DNA from: Mucilaginibacter frigoritolerans
GTDB taxonomy: Bacteria > Bacteroidota > Bacteroidia > Sphingobacteriales > Sphingobacteriaceae
NCBI RefSeq assembly: GCF_007830615.1
Contig: NZ_VLLI01000007.1
Span: forward strand, 186,001-250,000
Length of the DNA stretch: 64,000 bases
Reading direction: 5' to 3'
Made by a program: the position numbers and the translations under genes. Below the pieces are notes generated by a model. It worked only from the letters and a program-made list of their open reading frames with translations, was not told the origin of the DNA and searched no databases. Positions 7,812-16,364 of this stretch are shown in pieces; position 1 is the stretch's first letter; the number at the start of each line of letters is the position of its first letter.

Positions 7812-9429
7812 AAACCTTCTCTCCATTTATATAAGTTTTCAAAACATGTACATTAGGCAGCTGATTGCCGCTTGCTTTCATTATATCATTATCCAGTATC
7901 ACAAAATCGGCGTACTTGCCGGGCTCAATACTTCCTTTTTCTTTTTCTTCAAAATTGGCTTTGGCGGCCCAGATAGTCATTCCTCTTAAAGCCTCTATCC
8001 TGCTCAATGCATTTTCGGGTTGGAAACCACCCTCCGGAAATCCTTTCAAATCCTTGCGCTCCACTGCGGCATAAAACGTATACATCGGGTTAATGTTTTC
8101 GACGGGAAAGTCTGTACCTAATGGGATCCATCCGTTTTGCTGCAACAATTGCTTATAAGCATAGGCCGATTTTAAGCGCTTTTTACCTAAACGGTCGCCG
8201 GCCCAATACATATCCGATGTGGCATGTGTAGGCTGAACGGAAGGAATAATGCTGTATTCGCCAAATAATTTAACATCCTCCGGCGCTACAATCTGCGAGT
8301 GCTCAATCCGCCACCTGCGGTCATTTTTCCCTTTTAAAACACTGGCATAAATTTTAAGCATTACACGGTTTGCCGAGTCGCCAATAGCATGGGTACACAT
8401 CTGGAAACCTTTGGCCGCCAGTTTTTCGGCAACATCCTGAAAATGTTTCTGACTGCTCAGCAAAAAGCCGCGCCAGTTTTTCTGATCATTATAAGGTTGC
8501 AACAAACACGCCCCTCTTGAACCCAAAGCACCATCGGCATAAACTTTAAATGCGCGTACATCCAACCCGGGGGTTTTAAATACTCCGCGTTTAAATAAAT
8601 AGGCGAAATTATCAGGATCGTCAGACAGCATTACATACATGCGCATTTTTAAAGACCCCTTGTGTTGTAATTGTGCAATAGTATTCACCATGGTATATGG
8701 CAATCCGCAATCATCAACAGTAGTTAAACCCACAGCAAAACAGTTAGCCTGTGCATCCAGCAAAGCTGATTGAATAAGGGTATCTGTTGGAGGCGGCATT
8801 TTACGGCGCACCAGGCCCTCGGCATTATCAATCAAAACCCCTGTTAGTTTACCGTTTATAGTCTCTATTTTGCCACCGGCTATGGTTTGCCCCGGCTTAA
8901 TGCCTGCAATATTTAAGGCTGCCTGGTTAACAATAATTGCATGCCCATCAATGCGGCCCAAAATTACCGGGCGCACCGGGAATAAAGAATCCAGCTTAGC
9001 TTTATCCGGAAATTGTTTGTTTTTCCATTTGTTTTGATCCCATCCACGACCAATGATCCAGCCATCGGGGTTTTTACGTGCATAAGTACTGATAGAATCA
9101 ACTACCTCCTGCCAGCTTTGTGTTTTCTCAAGCCTAACCTCCTGCAAACTCAATCCGTAATTATAAAAGTGCGCATGGGCGTCAATAAACCCCGGATAAA
9201 CGGCTTTTCCACCTGCATCAACAACTTCGTGTGCTTTATATTTCTGCTCCAGGGTATCAATATTACCAACAGCAATAATTTTTCCGGCATTTACTACAAA
9301 TGCATTTGCGGTAGCAAAGCTGCTATCAACGGTGTATACTACAGCGTTTTTTATCAGTAAATCGGCATTGTAATCTTTATTCTTACAGGCTGTTATCAAC
9401 ACAAATAACCAGGGCCAAATTTTTTTCAT
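7798..9429 (-). CDS. Amidohydrolase of the YtcJ family, lipoprotein
   Basis: Metal-dependent hydrolase of 543 residues. The N-terminus MKKIWPWLFVLITACKN is a lipoprotein signal with Cys at 15. Amidohydrolase-3 features follow in order: a beta-sandwich start (DLLIKNAVVYTVD), HAH near 84-86 (metal ligands), FKVYADGALGSRGA (the lysine position bridging metals), THAIGD, EHSQ, GTDFPV (metal Asp) and a C-terminal GSIEPGKYADFVILD sandwich strand. Members cleave C-N bonds of varied small molecules, and the substrate cannot be told from sequence. It is the first gene of a two-gene unit with the serine hydrolase downstream (overlap of 14 nt), hinting at a shared extracytoplasmic degradation job, which is inference. 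Confidence 0.85.
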   Translation of the reverse strand: MKKIWPWLFVLITACKNKDYNADLLIKNAVVYTVDSSFATANAFVVNAGKIIAVGNIDTLEQKYKAHEVVDAGGKAVYPGFIDAHAHFYNYGLSLQEVRLEKTQSWQEVVDSISTYARKNPDGWIIGRGWDQNKWKNKQFPDKAKLDSLFPVRPVILGRIDGHAIIVNQAALNIAGIKPGQTIAGGKIETINGKLTGVLIDNAEGLVRRKMPPPTDTLIQSALLDAQANCFAVGLTTVDDCGLPYTMVNTIAQLQHKGSLKMRMYVMLSDDPDNFAYLFKRGVFKTPGLDVRAFKVYADGALGSRGACLLQPYNDQKNWRGFLLSSQKHFQDVAEKLAAKGFQMCTHAIGDSANRVMLKIYASVLKGKNDRRWRIEHSQIVAPEDVKLFGEYSIIPSVQPTHATSDMYWAGDRLGKKRLKSAYAYKQLLQQNGWIPLGTDFPVENINPMYTFYAAVERKDLKGFPEGGFQPENALSRIEALRGMTIWAAKANFEEKEKGSIEPGKYADFVILDNDIMKASGNQLPNVHVLKTYINGEKVYEKK

Positions 9430-9549
9430 AGAAGGGTATTTTTTAAAAGTTGAAAGCTACAAAACTATATACAAAATCAAATCCATAAAGTTATGCCGCT
9501 AAATAATTAATTTAGCATCGAAAACGAAACAGAAGGGAATTTTTACAAA

Positions 9550-11403
9550 ATGTCAGATATTATACAGCTTTTACCAGATGCCGTTGCCAACCAGATTGCC
9601 GCAGGCGAAGTAGTGCAACGACCAGCATCAGCCGTAAAAGAACTAGTGGAGAATGCTATTGATGCCGGGGCAGATAAAATACAACTGATATTAAAGGATG
9701 CCGGAAAATCACTAATACAGGTGATTGATAACGGCTGCGGGATGAGTGTTACAGATGCCCGCATGTGCTTTGAGCGCCATGCTACCTCCAAAATAAAAAA
9801 GGCCGAAGATCTTTTTGCTATCCGTACCATGGGTTTCAGAGGCGAAGCAATGGCTTCTATTGCTGCTATTGCCCATGTAGAACTCAAAACCCGCAGACAT
9901 GAAGATGAACTGGGCACCTGCATTACTATTGAAGGATCAGAAGTACTGAGTCAGGAGGCTTGTTCTGCCAATACGGGTACATCCATATCTATAAAAAACT
10001 TATTCTACAATACGCCTGCCCGCCGTAACTTTTTAAAGAGCAACCCGGTAGAAATGCGGCATATTATTGACGAGTTTCAGCGTGTTACGCTAGCTAATCC
10101 GCATATTTTTTTCACTATGCACCATGATGGGCAGGAGGTTTATCACCTACCTGGATCAACGCTTAAGCAACGCATTATCCATTTATTTGGCAATAATTAT
10201 AATGAGCGCCTGGTACCCGTTGAAGAGGATACCATTGTAATAAAGCTGCATGGTTTTGTTGGCAAGCCCGAGTATGCCCGTAAAACCCGTGGCGAACAAT
10301 TCTTTTTTGTAAACAACCGCTTTATAAAGGATGCATATTTGAATCATGCCATCATGATGGCATTTAAGGAGCTGCTGCCCGAAGATACCTTCCCACTATA
10401 TGTTTTATTTATAGAGATTGATCCGGCAAAGATTGATATCAATGTTCATCCAACTAAAACAGAAATTAAATACCAGGATGAGCAAACTATTTATGCCATT
10501 ATCCGCTCGGCGGTAAAACGGTCATTGGGCAGGTATAATATTACCCCAAGTCTCGATTTTGATCAGGAAAACAGCATTGAGCATTTGGTTACGCCAAAAC
10601 CACTGGAAGAGATTGTGCCGCCGACGATTAGCTTTAATCCTGATTTTAATCCTTTTGATTCGGATAAAAAGCCAGCGTACCAGTCTACCTATTCTGGCAA
10701 TAACGATTACCGGAACTCGCCTATCCCTAAAAACTGGGATACCTTGTACGAGATCAGTAAAAAAGGCACCATCGTACAACAACAGATGCACGAGGAAAAA
10801 GCCATTGAGGTGGATGACCAGGAGATTAACAAACCCAGCGAAAGGCAGCTTTTTCAGATCCAGAACCGGTTTATCCTGTCACAGATTAAATCGGGTTTTA
10901 TGCTCATTAACCAGCAGGCTGCACATGAGCGTATTTTGTACGAACGCTTTTTACAGCAATTACAAACACACTCGGGCGTAAGTCAGCAAAGTTTGTTCCC
11001 GCAATCGGTAACATTAAATAGTGCAGATTTTGAATTATTAAAAGAACTTTTACCCGATATTCGCGCCCTGGGTTTTGATATTCGTGAGTTTGGCAAAAAC
11101 ACCGTGGTGGTAGAAGGCATCCCGGCAGATTTGATCAATGCTGATGAAAGTGAAATACTTGAACAATTACTGGAAGGCTTTAAAAACAACCAGGCAATTT
11201 TAAAATTAGATAAACGCGACAGCCTGGCACGCTCGCTTGCACGCAATGCTGCAACAAAAGCGGGCACAAAGATGTCATTAGAGGAAATGAATTTGTTGAT
11301 CGACCAGCTTTTTGCCTGCCAGATGCCTAACCTGGCACTAAACGGCAAACTGGTAATCACTACTTTTACATTAAACGAACTTTTAGAACGATTTGATAAA
11401 TAA
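9550..11403 (+). CDS. mutL: DNA mismatch repair protein MutL
   Basis: ATP-dependent mismatch-repair coordinator linking MutS to downstream strand processing, 617 residues. The N-terminal GHKL ATPase is clear: VKELVENAIDAGA (Glu/Asn for ATP hydrolysis and Mg), DNGCGM and TMGFRGEA, then the second ATPase subdomain (FFFVNNRFI, INVHPTKTEIKY). A low-conservation linker covers about 340-430. The C-terminal dimerisation domain carries NQQAAHERILYE (about 454-465) where endonuclease MutL proteins have DQHAxxExxxxE. The CPHGRP-type motif is replaced by LALNGKLV (about 595-602), so the nicking site looks lost. ATG at 9550, divergent from the amidohydrolase, 26 nt before the rhomboid gene, so the two probably share a transcript. 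Confidence 0.95.
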   Translation: MSDIIQLLPDAVANQIAAGEVVQRPASAVKELVENAIDAGADKIQLILKDAGKSLIQVIDNGCGMSVTDARMCFERHATSKIKKAEDLFAIRTMGFRGEAMASIAAIAHVELKTRRHEDELGTCITIEGSEVLSQEACSANTGTSISIKNLFYNTPARRNFLKSNPVEMRHIIDEFQRVTLANPHIFFTMHHDGQEVYHLPGSTLKQRIIHLFGNNYNERLVPVEEDTIVIKLHGFVGKPEYARKTRGEQFFFVNNRFIKDAYLNHAIMMAFKELLPEDTFPLYVLFIEIDPAKIDINVHPTKTEIKYQDEQTIYAIIRSAVKRSLGRYNITPSLDFDQENSIEHLVTPKPLEEIVPPTISFNPDFNPFDSDKKPAYQSTYSGNNDYRNSPIPKNWDTLYEISKKGTIVQQQMHEEKAIEVDDQEINKPSERQLFQIQNRFILSQIKSGFMLINQQAAHERILYERFLQQLQTHSGVSQQSLFPQSVTLNSADFELLKELLPDIRALGFDIREFGKNTVVVEGIPADLINADESEILEQLLEGFKNNQAILKLDKRDSLARSLARNAATKAGTKMSLEEMNLLIDQLFACQMPNLALNGKLVITTFTLNELLERFDK

Positions 11404-11429
11404 AGCTTAGACAGTTTTAATACATTATT

Positions 11430-12128
11430 ATGAGCGCATACAGGCAATCACCATTCGCCAATTTAACCCCGGTTGTAAAAAACCTGCTGATCATTAATCT
11501 GATCTGTTTTATTCCATTTGTGATATTGAGCGATGATGCTTATCAAAGGTTAATAGTTGAAAACCTAGGAGTATTTTATTTCAACGCTCCTAAATTCAGG
11601 GCATGGCAAATCATTACCTATATGTTCTTACATGGTGGATGGACGCATATTCTGTTTAACATGTTTGCTTTGTTTTCATTTGGACCAATTTTGGAATATG
11701 CCATTGGCCCCAAACGTTTCCTTAATCTTTATTTTATTTGCGGAATAGGTGCTATTTTATTTCAATGGCTTGTACAAGCATATGAAGTACACGCGATTAC
11801 AGGAGGGATAACTATACCTTTTCATTTTGGACCAGATGATCTTTCCGTTCCTTTAAAAATCAGGGAAATTTATCATGTACCTTTAGTAGGAGCTTCCGGG
11901 GCAATTTTCGGTGTTTTAGTTGCTTTTGCCATGCTTTATCCCAACTTGGAACTAATGATAATGTTTATACCTGTACCCATCAAAGCAAAGTACATTATAC
12001 CTGTTTATATTATTATTGAAATTTTTTTAGGCGTAGGTCAATTTGGTGGCGATAATGTGGCTCACTTTGCACACTTAGGGGGTGCGTTGCTGGGCTTTAT
12101 ATTGGTGAAATTCTGGCGCCTGCGGTAG
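11430..12128 (+). CDS. Rhomboid family intramembrane serine protease
   Basis: Integral membrane protease of 232 residues with about six transmembrane helices. The hallmark motifs are intact: HGGWTHILFN in the second helix region (His/Asn stabilising the oxyanion), GASGAIFG with the nucleophile Ser, and AHLGGALLG with the catalytic His. An unusually long loop (about residues 115-145) separates helices 3 and 4. Substrates are unknown; rhomboids cleave membrane-spanning segments. It follows mutL by 26 nt and precedes a second rhomboid gene by 120 nt. Confidence 0.92.
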   Translation: MSAYRQSPFANLTPVVKNLLIINLICFIPFVILSDDAYQRLIVENLGVFYFNAPKFRAWQIITYMFLHGGWTHILFNMFALFSFGPILEYAIGPKRFLNLYFICGIGAILFQWLVQAYEVHAITGGITIPFHFGPDDLSVPLKIREIYHVPLVGASGAIFGVLVAFAMLYPNLELMIMFIPVPIKAKYIIPVYIIIEIFLGVGQFGGDNVAHFAHLGGALLGFILVKFWRLR

Positions 12129-12248
12129 CCTAAAAAAGATTGTTTATCCGGCAAAAAATTGCGTAACTGTTTGTAAATTGTAAAATGCAAATTATGGCAC
12201 AACTTTTTAAACAAAAACAAGTTATCTGCATTATATGAATATTATTCT

Positions 12249-13121
12249 ATGAGTACTCTTTGGCAAAATATACAGTATAAAATGCTTCGTTCGGGCAGTA
12301 AATTAAACCTGTTAATAGGTATTAATATTATTGTTTTTTTGCTGATTAATATACCTGCTCAACTTGAAAAGTTGTTTTTCAGGTCATTGAATATATATCG
12401 CTACAGCGACGAGTATCTTTTATTGCCAGCCAACTTGCATGACTTACTTAGTCATTTTTGGACCCCCTTTACATATATGTTTATGCATGATGGGCCTTTC
12501 CATATTCTGTTCAACATGCTGTGGTTTTACTGGTTCGGGCAAATATTTGAAGAATACCTAGGAAAGAAACGTACCCTCGGACTTTACCTATTAGGCGGTC
12601 TTGCGGGGGCTTTTGTATTTGTTGTAAGCTTTAACACTTTCCCACTGTTTACACATAGTAATGCGGCCTTATCAGGCGCGTTAGTTGGTGCTTCTGCAAG
12701 TGTAATGGCTATAATGGTGGCTACTGCTACCTTATTGCCAGATTATACTATACCCCTGATCTTCATCGGTCCTGTAAAATTAAAATGGTTGGTATTATTC
12801 TTTATAGTGATTGACTTTTTGGGCATAACCGGCTTAAATGCGGGTGGTGAGCTTTCGCATCTTGGTGGTGCCTTGATGGGCTTCATCTACATAAAACAAT
12901 TACAAAAGGGACATGATATGGTTGGCGGTATTGCCAACTTATTCAAATCAAAGTCAAAATTAAAGGTAGTAGCTAAAAATCCTTCAAAAAATTCATCCGG
13001 CGTTCCGCGTCAGGAAGAAATAGATCTTATATTAGATAAAATTTCCCGGTCAGGGTATGACAGCCTGAGTAAACAGGAGAAAGAGATACTATTTCGCGCC
13101 AGCAATAATAATGAGGGATAA
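12249..13121 (+). CDS. Rhomboid family protein with C-terminal cytosolic tail
   Basis: Second rhomboid, 290 residues. Motifs: HDGPFHILFN, VGASASVMA (nucleophile Ser kept, but the usual GxSG glycine is Ala) and SHLGGALMG with the catalytic His. The membrane domain ends near residue 215. A basic tail follows, closing with a conserved helical segment (EEIDLILDKISRSGYDSL) seen on many Bacteroidota rhomboids (DUF6576-like). The gene overlaps the following EEP gene by 11 nt. Whether the GASA variant remains proteolytic cannot be judged from sequence; the dyad residues themselves are present. Confidence 0.9.
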   Translation: MSTLWQNIQYKMLRSGSKLNLLIGINIIVFLLINIPAQLEKLFFRSLNIYRYSDEYLLLPANLHDLLSHFWTPFTYMFMHDGPFHILFNMLWFYWFGQIFEEYLGKKRTLGLYLLGGLAGAFVFVVSFNTFPLFTHSNAALSGALVGASASVMAIMVATATLLPDYTIPLIFIGPVKLKWLVLFFIVIDFLGITGLNAGGELSHLGGALMGFIYIKQLQKGHDMVGGIANLFKSKSKLKVVAKNPSKNSSGVPRQEEIDLILDKISRSGYDSLSKQEKEILFRASNNNEG

Positions 13122-14232
13122 AACCAGGTTACCATTTATTGATAAAATTGTTCTATGGCTAAACTGCTTCTTTTGCTTTGCGCTGTTAATTAGCTACCTG
13201 GCTCCCGTTGTTGATCCCCGTAAGGCGTGGTTAATAGCCTTTTTTGGATTAGCCTATCCACTTTTAGTTGTTGGGTGCATTATTTTCATCGTTTACTGGT
13301 TATTTCGCAAGCCATGGTATGCATCTGTTTCTCTTATTACCATTGCACTTGGATGGGGCATCCTTAAAAACAATGTCGCTTTTCACTCTTCATCAAACGA
13401 TCCTTTAAAACCAAAGGATAACGGAACTATCAGAATGATGACCTATAACGTACATAACTTTAAGCGTTATGGCGCCAAAAACGATACTTCAACTAAAAAA
13501 GAAATTCTACAGATCATCAACGCCCAGCAACCCGATATTATAGGTTTCCAGGAATTTTACAGCCGTAACCATGGCCAGTACGACATGCTCGATTCCCTGG
13601 TTAAGATAATGGGATCTGCCTATTATTATTTTAAGCCCATATTTTTTAACAGGACCGAAGCCATAGGTATAGCCATTTTTTCAAAATACCCTATTATTAG
13701 AATGGGGACTATACCTATATCTGATACTAAAAGCGAAAACGCCTGCTTATATATCGATGTAAAAAAAGACAACAAAGAGTTTAGAGTTTATAGCGTACAT
13801 CTCCAATCAATCCGTTTTGATCCGGAAGATTACAAATACCTTAGTGAGGTATCAGCACAGGGAAAAACGGATATGTCATCAACCCGGCGGTTAGGAAGCA
13901 AATTGAAAATTGCCTTTATAAAAAGAAGCATCCAGGTTGATAAAATAAAAAAGCACGCGGCACAGTGTCCATACCCATACATCATATCCGGCGATTTTAA
14001 TGATACGCCCACCTCATATACAGTAAACCAAATGAGTAAAGGGCTGAAAAATGCCTTCCGCGAAAAAGGCTTCGGCTTTGGCCGCACTTATAATGGCGAT
14101 TTCCCTAACTACCAGATAGATTATATTATGGTTAGTCCGCAATTTGATGTTGACAATTACACCGTAATAGAGAAAAGATTATCAGATCACTACCCCGTAA
14201 GAAGTGATTTGATATTAAGCGACAGACCATAG
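13111..14232 (+). CDS. Endonuclease/exonuclease/phosphatase (EEP) family protein, membrane-anchored
   Basis: Metal-dependent phosphodiesterase-fold protein of 373 residues. Two or three hydrophobic helices occupy the first 95 residues. The EEP domain (about 108-370) then shows MTYNVHNF, QEF (metal Glu), SVHLQS, SGDFNDTP (Asp/Asn pair), QIDYIMVS and SDHYPV (catalytic His). Substrates of this family range from nucleic acids to phospholipids and inositol phosphates; none can be assigned. The ATG at 13111 lies inside the end of the rhomboid gene, so translation is probably coupled. The stop codon falls inside the CCATGG-type repeat that follows, and the last two residues are encoded by repeat sequence. 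Confidence 0.88.
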   Translation: MRDKTRLPFIDKIVLWLNCFFCFALLISYLAPVVDPRKAWLIAFFGLAYPLLVVGCIIFIVYWLFRKPWYASVSLITIALGWGILKNNVAFHSSSNDPLKPKDNGTIRMMTYNVHNFKRYGAKNDTSTKKEILQIINAQQPDIIGFQEFYSRNHGQYDMLDSLVKIMGSAYYYFKPIFFNRTEAIGIAIFSKYPIIRMGTIPISDTKSENACLYIDVKKDNKEFRVYSVHLQSIRFDPEDYKYLSEVSAQGKTDMSSTRRLGSKLKIAFIKRSIQVDKIKKHAAQCPYPYIISGDFNDTPTSYTVNQMSKGLKNAFREKGFGFGRTYNGDFPNYQIDYIMVSPQFDVDNYTVIEKRLSDHYPVRSDLILSDRP

Positions 14233-14330
14233 TCCATGGACCATGGCTCTTTTTCGCTTAAATAAAAAGACCATAGTCAATAGCCCCGTGGCAGATCAAC
14301 TATGGTCTATCGTCCATGGACCATGGACTA
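14226..14330. repeat. CCATGG-type 7-nt-pitch repeat forming an imperfect hairpin
   Basis: Three heptad blocks are visible: 14226-14246 (ACCATAG, TCCATGG, ACCATGG), 14270-14283 (ACCATAG, TCAATAG) and 14300-14327 (CTATGGT, CTATCGT, CCATGGA, CCATGGA). The outer blocks are near-perfect reverse complements, so the region can fold as one long stem-loop. It sits between two convergent genes and may act as a terminator. The same CCATGG heptads occur in ispG at 61972-61999. Confidence 0.85.
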
Positions 14331-14335
14331 AAAAC

Positions 14336-15592
14336 TTACACCAATTTAGCCAATGCAGCTTTAATGCGTGGGGTTAATTGTTCAATTTCCTGCAAAGTGC
14401 TGGCTCCTACCGATACCCTGAACCAATTTACATCATCACCCGTACCAAAGGCCGAGAACGGCACTAAGGCTACTTTAGCTTCTTTAATCAGGTAAAAATT
14501 GATATCTGCTGATGTTTTCAGCACAGTACCATCCGGGGTGGTTTTGCCTGCATAATCTACCTTTACCGTAAGGTAAATGGCACCCATCGGTTCAATAGAA
14601 TCAACATTAAAGCCTTCGGCCTTTAACTGCTGGAAACCATTGTACAATGTGGTTAAACTGTTTTGAATATTATGTTTGATGTTGCCCAGGTAGGCGTTCA
14701 CCTGGTCATCATGTTTCAGGTATTTGGCCATAGCAACCTGCTCAGCTTTTGGAGCCCAGGCGCCCATGTGGCCCACTATTGATTTCATGTGGTTAACCAC
14801 TTCTGCCGGGCCAAAACCCCATCCTACACGTACGCCGGTTGCCGCAAAGCATTTTGATGATCCATCTACAAAAATAGTTACATCTTTCAACTCAGGGCGC
14901 AAACTAACCGGGTTATAATGCTCATGCTTACCAAAGGTAAGCTGCGAATAAATCTGATCGTACATTAAATAAAGCGGCTTTTCACCAGCTTTACGGGTTT
15001 TGTTTTCGGCAATTACCAGGTCGCAGATTTCTTCCAGATCTTTTTTGCTGAACATGGTTCCCGTTGGGTTCAATGGCGAACATAGTGCCAGCAGGGCTGC
15101 TCCTTTTAAATGTGGGGCAAGCTCAGCAGCAGTTGGCATAAAATTGTTTTCGGGCGTGGTTTGTATAATCACAGCCTCCGCGCCTGTTAAATCACAATAG
15201 TGATTATTGTTCCATGATGGTGCCGGAAATACTACTTTATCACCCGGATCAACCACGGCCATAAAGATGGAGTATATTAAAGGCCGTGAGCCTCCTGAAA
15301 TCAGAATCTGACCGGGGTTGTAATCCAGATCAAACCTGCTTTTTAAAAATGCGGAAACACTTTCACGCAGGTTCAGCATACCATCGGCAGGAGGGTAGTT
15401 GGTTTGGTTTTGGGCATAAGCCTCTACAATGTCCTGCTTCAATTCGGCAGGGATAGGGTAAATGTTGGAATCAAAATCGCCAATGGTTAGGTTGGCAATG
15501 TTTTGTCCCTGTCTTTTTAACTCGTTGATTTCGCCTGCAATTTTTATAATTTCGGACCCATGCAGATTTCGGGCTAGTTTAGAAACACTCAT
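14336..15592 (-). CDS. PLP-dependent aminotransferase, class I/II
   Basis: Fold-type I pyridoxal-phosphate enzyme of 418 residues transferring amino groups between amino acids and keto acids. Visible are the N-terminal LTIGDFDSNIYPIP strand, ISGGSRPLIYSIF (cofactor phosphate contact), SPLNPTGTMF, YDQIYSQLTF (Asp/Tyr to the pyridine ring), DGSSKCFAATGVRVGW containing the Schiff-base Lys, and the C-terminal FRVSVGAS with the substrate-carboxylate Arg. It resembles aspartate/aromatic-type aminotransferases; exact specificity is not resolved. It is divergent from efp, with 174 nt between starts, and convergent with the EEP gene across the repeat hairpin. Confidence 0.88.
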   Translation of the reverse strand: MSVSKLARNLHGSEIIKIAGEINELKRQGQNIANLTIGDFDSNIYPIPAELKQDIVEAYAQNQTNYPPADGMLNLRESVSAFLKSRFDLDYNPGQILISGGSRPLIYSIFMAVVDPGDKVVFPAPSWNNNHYCDLTGAEAVIIQTTPENNFMPTAAELAPHLKGAALLALCSPLNPTGTMFSKKDLEEICDLVIAENKTRKAGEKPLYLMYDQIYSQLTFGKHEHYNPVSLRPELKDVTIFVDGSSKCFAATGVRVGWGFGPAEVVNHMKSIVGHMGAWAPKAEQVAMAKYLKHDDQVNAYLGNIKHNIQNSLTTLYNGFQQLKAEGFNVDSIEPMGAIYLTVKVDYAGKTTPDGTVLKTSADINFYLIKEAKVALVPFSAFGTGDDVNWFRVSVGASTLQEIEQLTPRIKAALAKLV

Positions 15593-15678
15593 GATTGATG
15601 TGTAATTATTGGATGCTGCAAATGTGCAGATTTTAATTTGAAAATTTGAAGAAGTGCCTGTTTGAAAACTACAATTTA

Positions 15679-15706
15679 CTAATCTCTGACCACTAACCTC
15701 TTATCT
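15679..15706. repeat. CTAATCT-type 7-nt-pitch repeat
   Basis: Four consecutive heptads, CTAATCT, CTGACCA, CTAACCT and CTTATCT, lie in the divergent aminotransferase/efp spacer just upstream of the efp promoter. They share the period, not the word, with the other heptad loci of the window. Confidence 0.75.
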
Positions 15707-15717
15707 AAAACGGGCTC

Positions 15718-15748
15718 TTGTTTATTTACGCGCAAGTCCATAAGTTTG
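15718..15748 (+). promoter_or_regulatory. Bacteroidota-type promoter of efp
   Basis: TTG at 15718-15720, a 20-nt spacer and TAAGTTTG at 15741-15748 match the Bacteroidota -33 TTTG / -7 TAnnTTTG consensus. The 5' leader would be only about 12-15 nt before the ATG at 15767. Confidence 0.7.
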
Positions 15749-15766
15749 CGCCTCAATAATATTGTT

Positions 15767-16330
15767 ATGTCAAAAGCATCCGAAGTAAAAAATGGCAACA
15801 TCCTTCGTTTTAATGGGGAATTGTTGCAGGTAGAAGAATTTTTGCACCGCACACCAGGTAATTTACGTGCTTTTTACCAGGCGCGTATGCGTAATGTTAA
15901 AACCGGCAAACTGGTTGAATACCGTTTCCGTACAGATGAAGAGGTGACCATTGCCCGTGTTGAAACTAACGACTACCAGTATTTATACGAAGACGGAGAC
16001 TCATTAGTGGTGATGGATAATAGCACATATGATCAGCATAATATCCCAAAATCATTATTTGGCCCTGCAGTAAAATTTCTTAAAGAAGGGATGAACGTTA
16101 TTGTAGCTTTTGAAAGCGATGAGCCAATTATGGGCTCAGTACCTGGATCGGCAGAGTTAGAGGTTACTTACACTGAGCCCGCTGTTAAAGGTGATACCTC
16201 AACCGGGGCCCTTAAAAATGCGACTGTTGAAACAGGTGCTGAAATAAAAGTACCATTGTTTATCAACATTGGCGATAAAGTTAAGGTTGATACCGCTACC
16301 GGCGCTTACGTTGAGCGAGTAAAAGCATAA
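15767..16330 (+). CDS. efp: Elongation factor P
   Basis: Translation factor that relieves ribosome stalling at polyproline, 187 residues, with the three EF-P beta-barrel domains. The start at 15767 gives MSKASEVKNGN, the usual EF-P beginning; an upstream TTG at 15746 in frame overlaps the promoter and is rejected. The loop that enters the peptidyl-transferase centre reads HRTPGNLRAF. The tip position that is Lys (modified by EpmA) or Arg (rhamnosylated) in other bacteria is Asn32 here, so those known modifications cannot occur. The C-terminal GDKVKVDTATGAYVERV is typical. A strong promoter lies just upstream. The end is convergent with lpxH. Confidence 0.96.
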   Translation: MSKASEVKNGNILRFNGELLQVEEFLHRTPGNLRAFYQARMRNVKTGKLVEYRFRTDEEVTIARVETNDYQYLYEDGDSLVVMDNSTYDQHNIPKSLFGPAVKFLKEGMNVIVAFESDEPIMGSVPGSAELEVTYTEPAVKGDTSTGALKNATVETGAEIKVPLFINIGDKVKVDTATGAYVERVKA

Positions 16331-16364
16331 TATTTTCCTGATCCAGCCGGATTGGAAACAAAAA

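Noticed and set aside
9013..9360. 115-codon plus-strand frame opposite the amidohydrolase gene
   Set aside because: Lies wholly inside a clear amidohydrolase gene on the other strand and has no domain features.
10559..10981. 140-codon plus-strand frame inside mutL
   Set aside because: Out of frame with mutL, biased composition; shadow of the real gene.
14226..14330. CRISPR-like short repeats
   Set aside because: Unit is 7 nt without spacers, no cas genes; not a CRISPR array.
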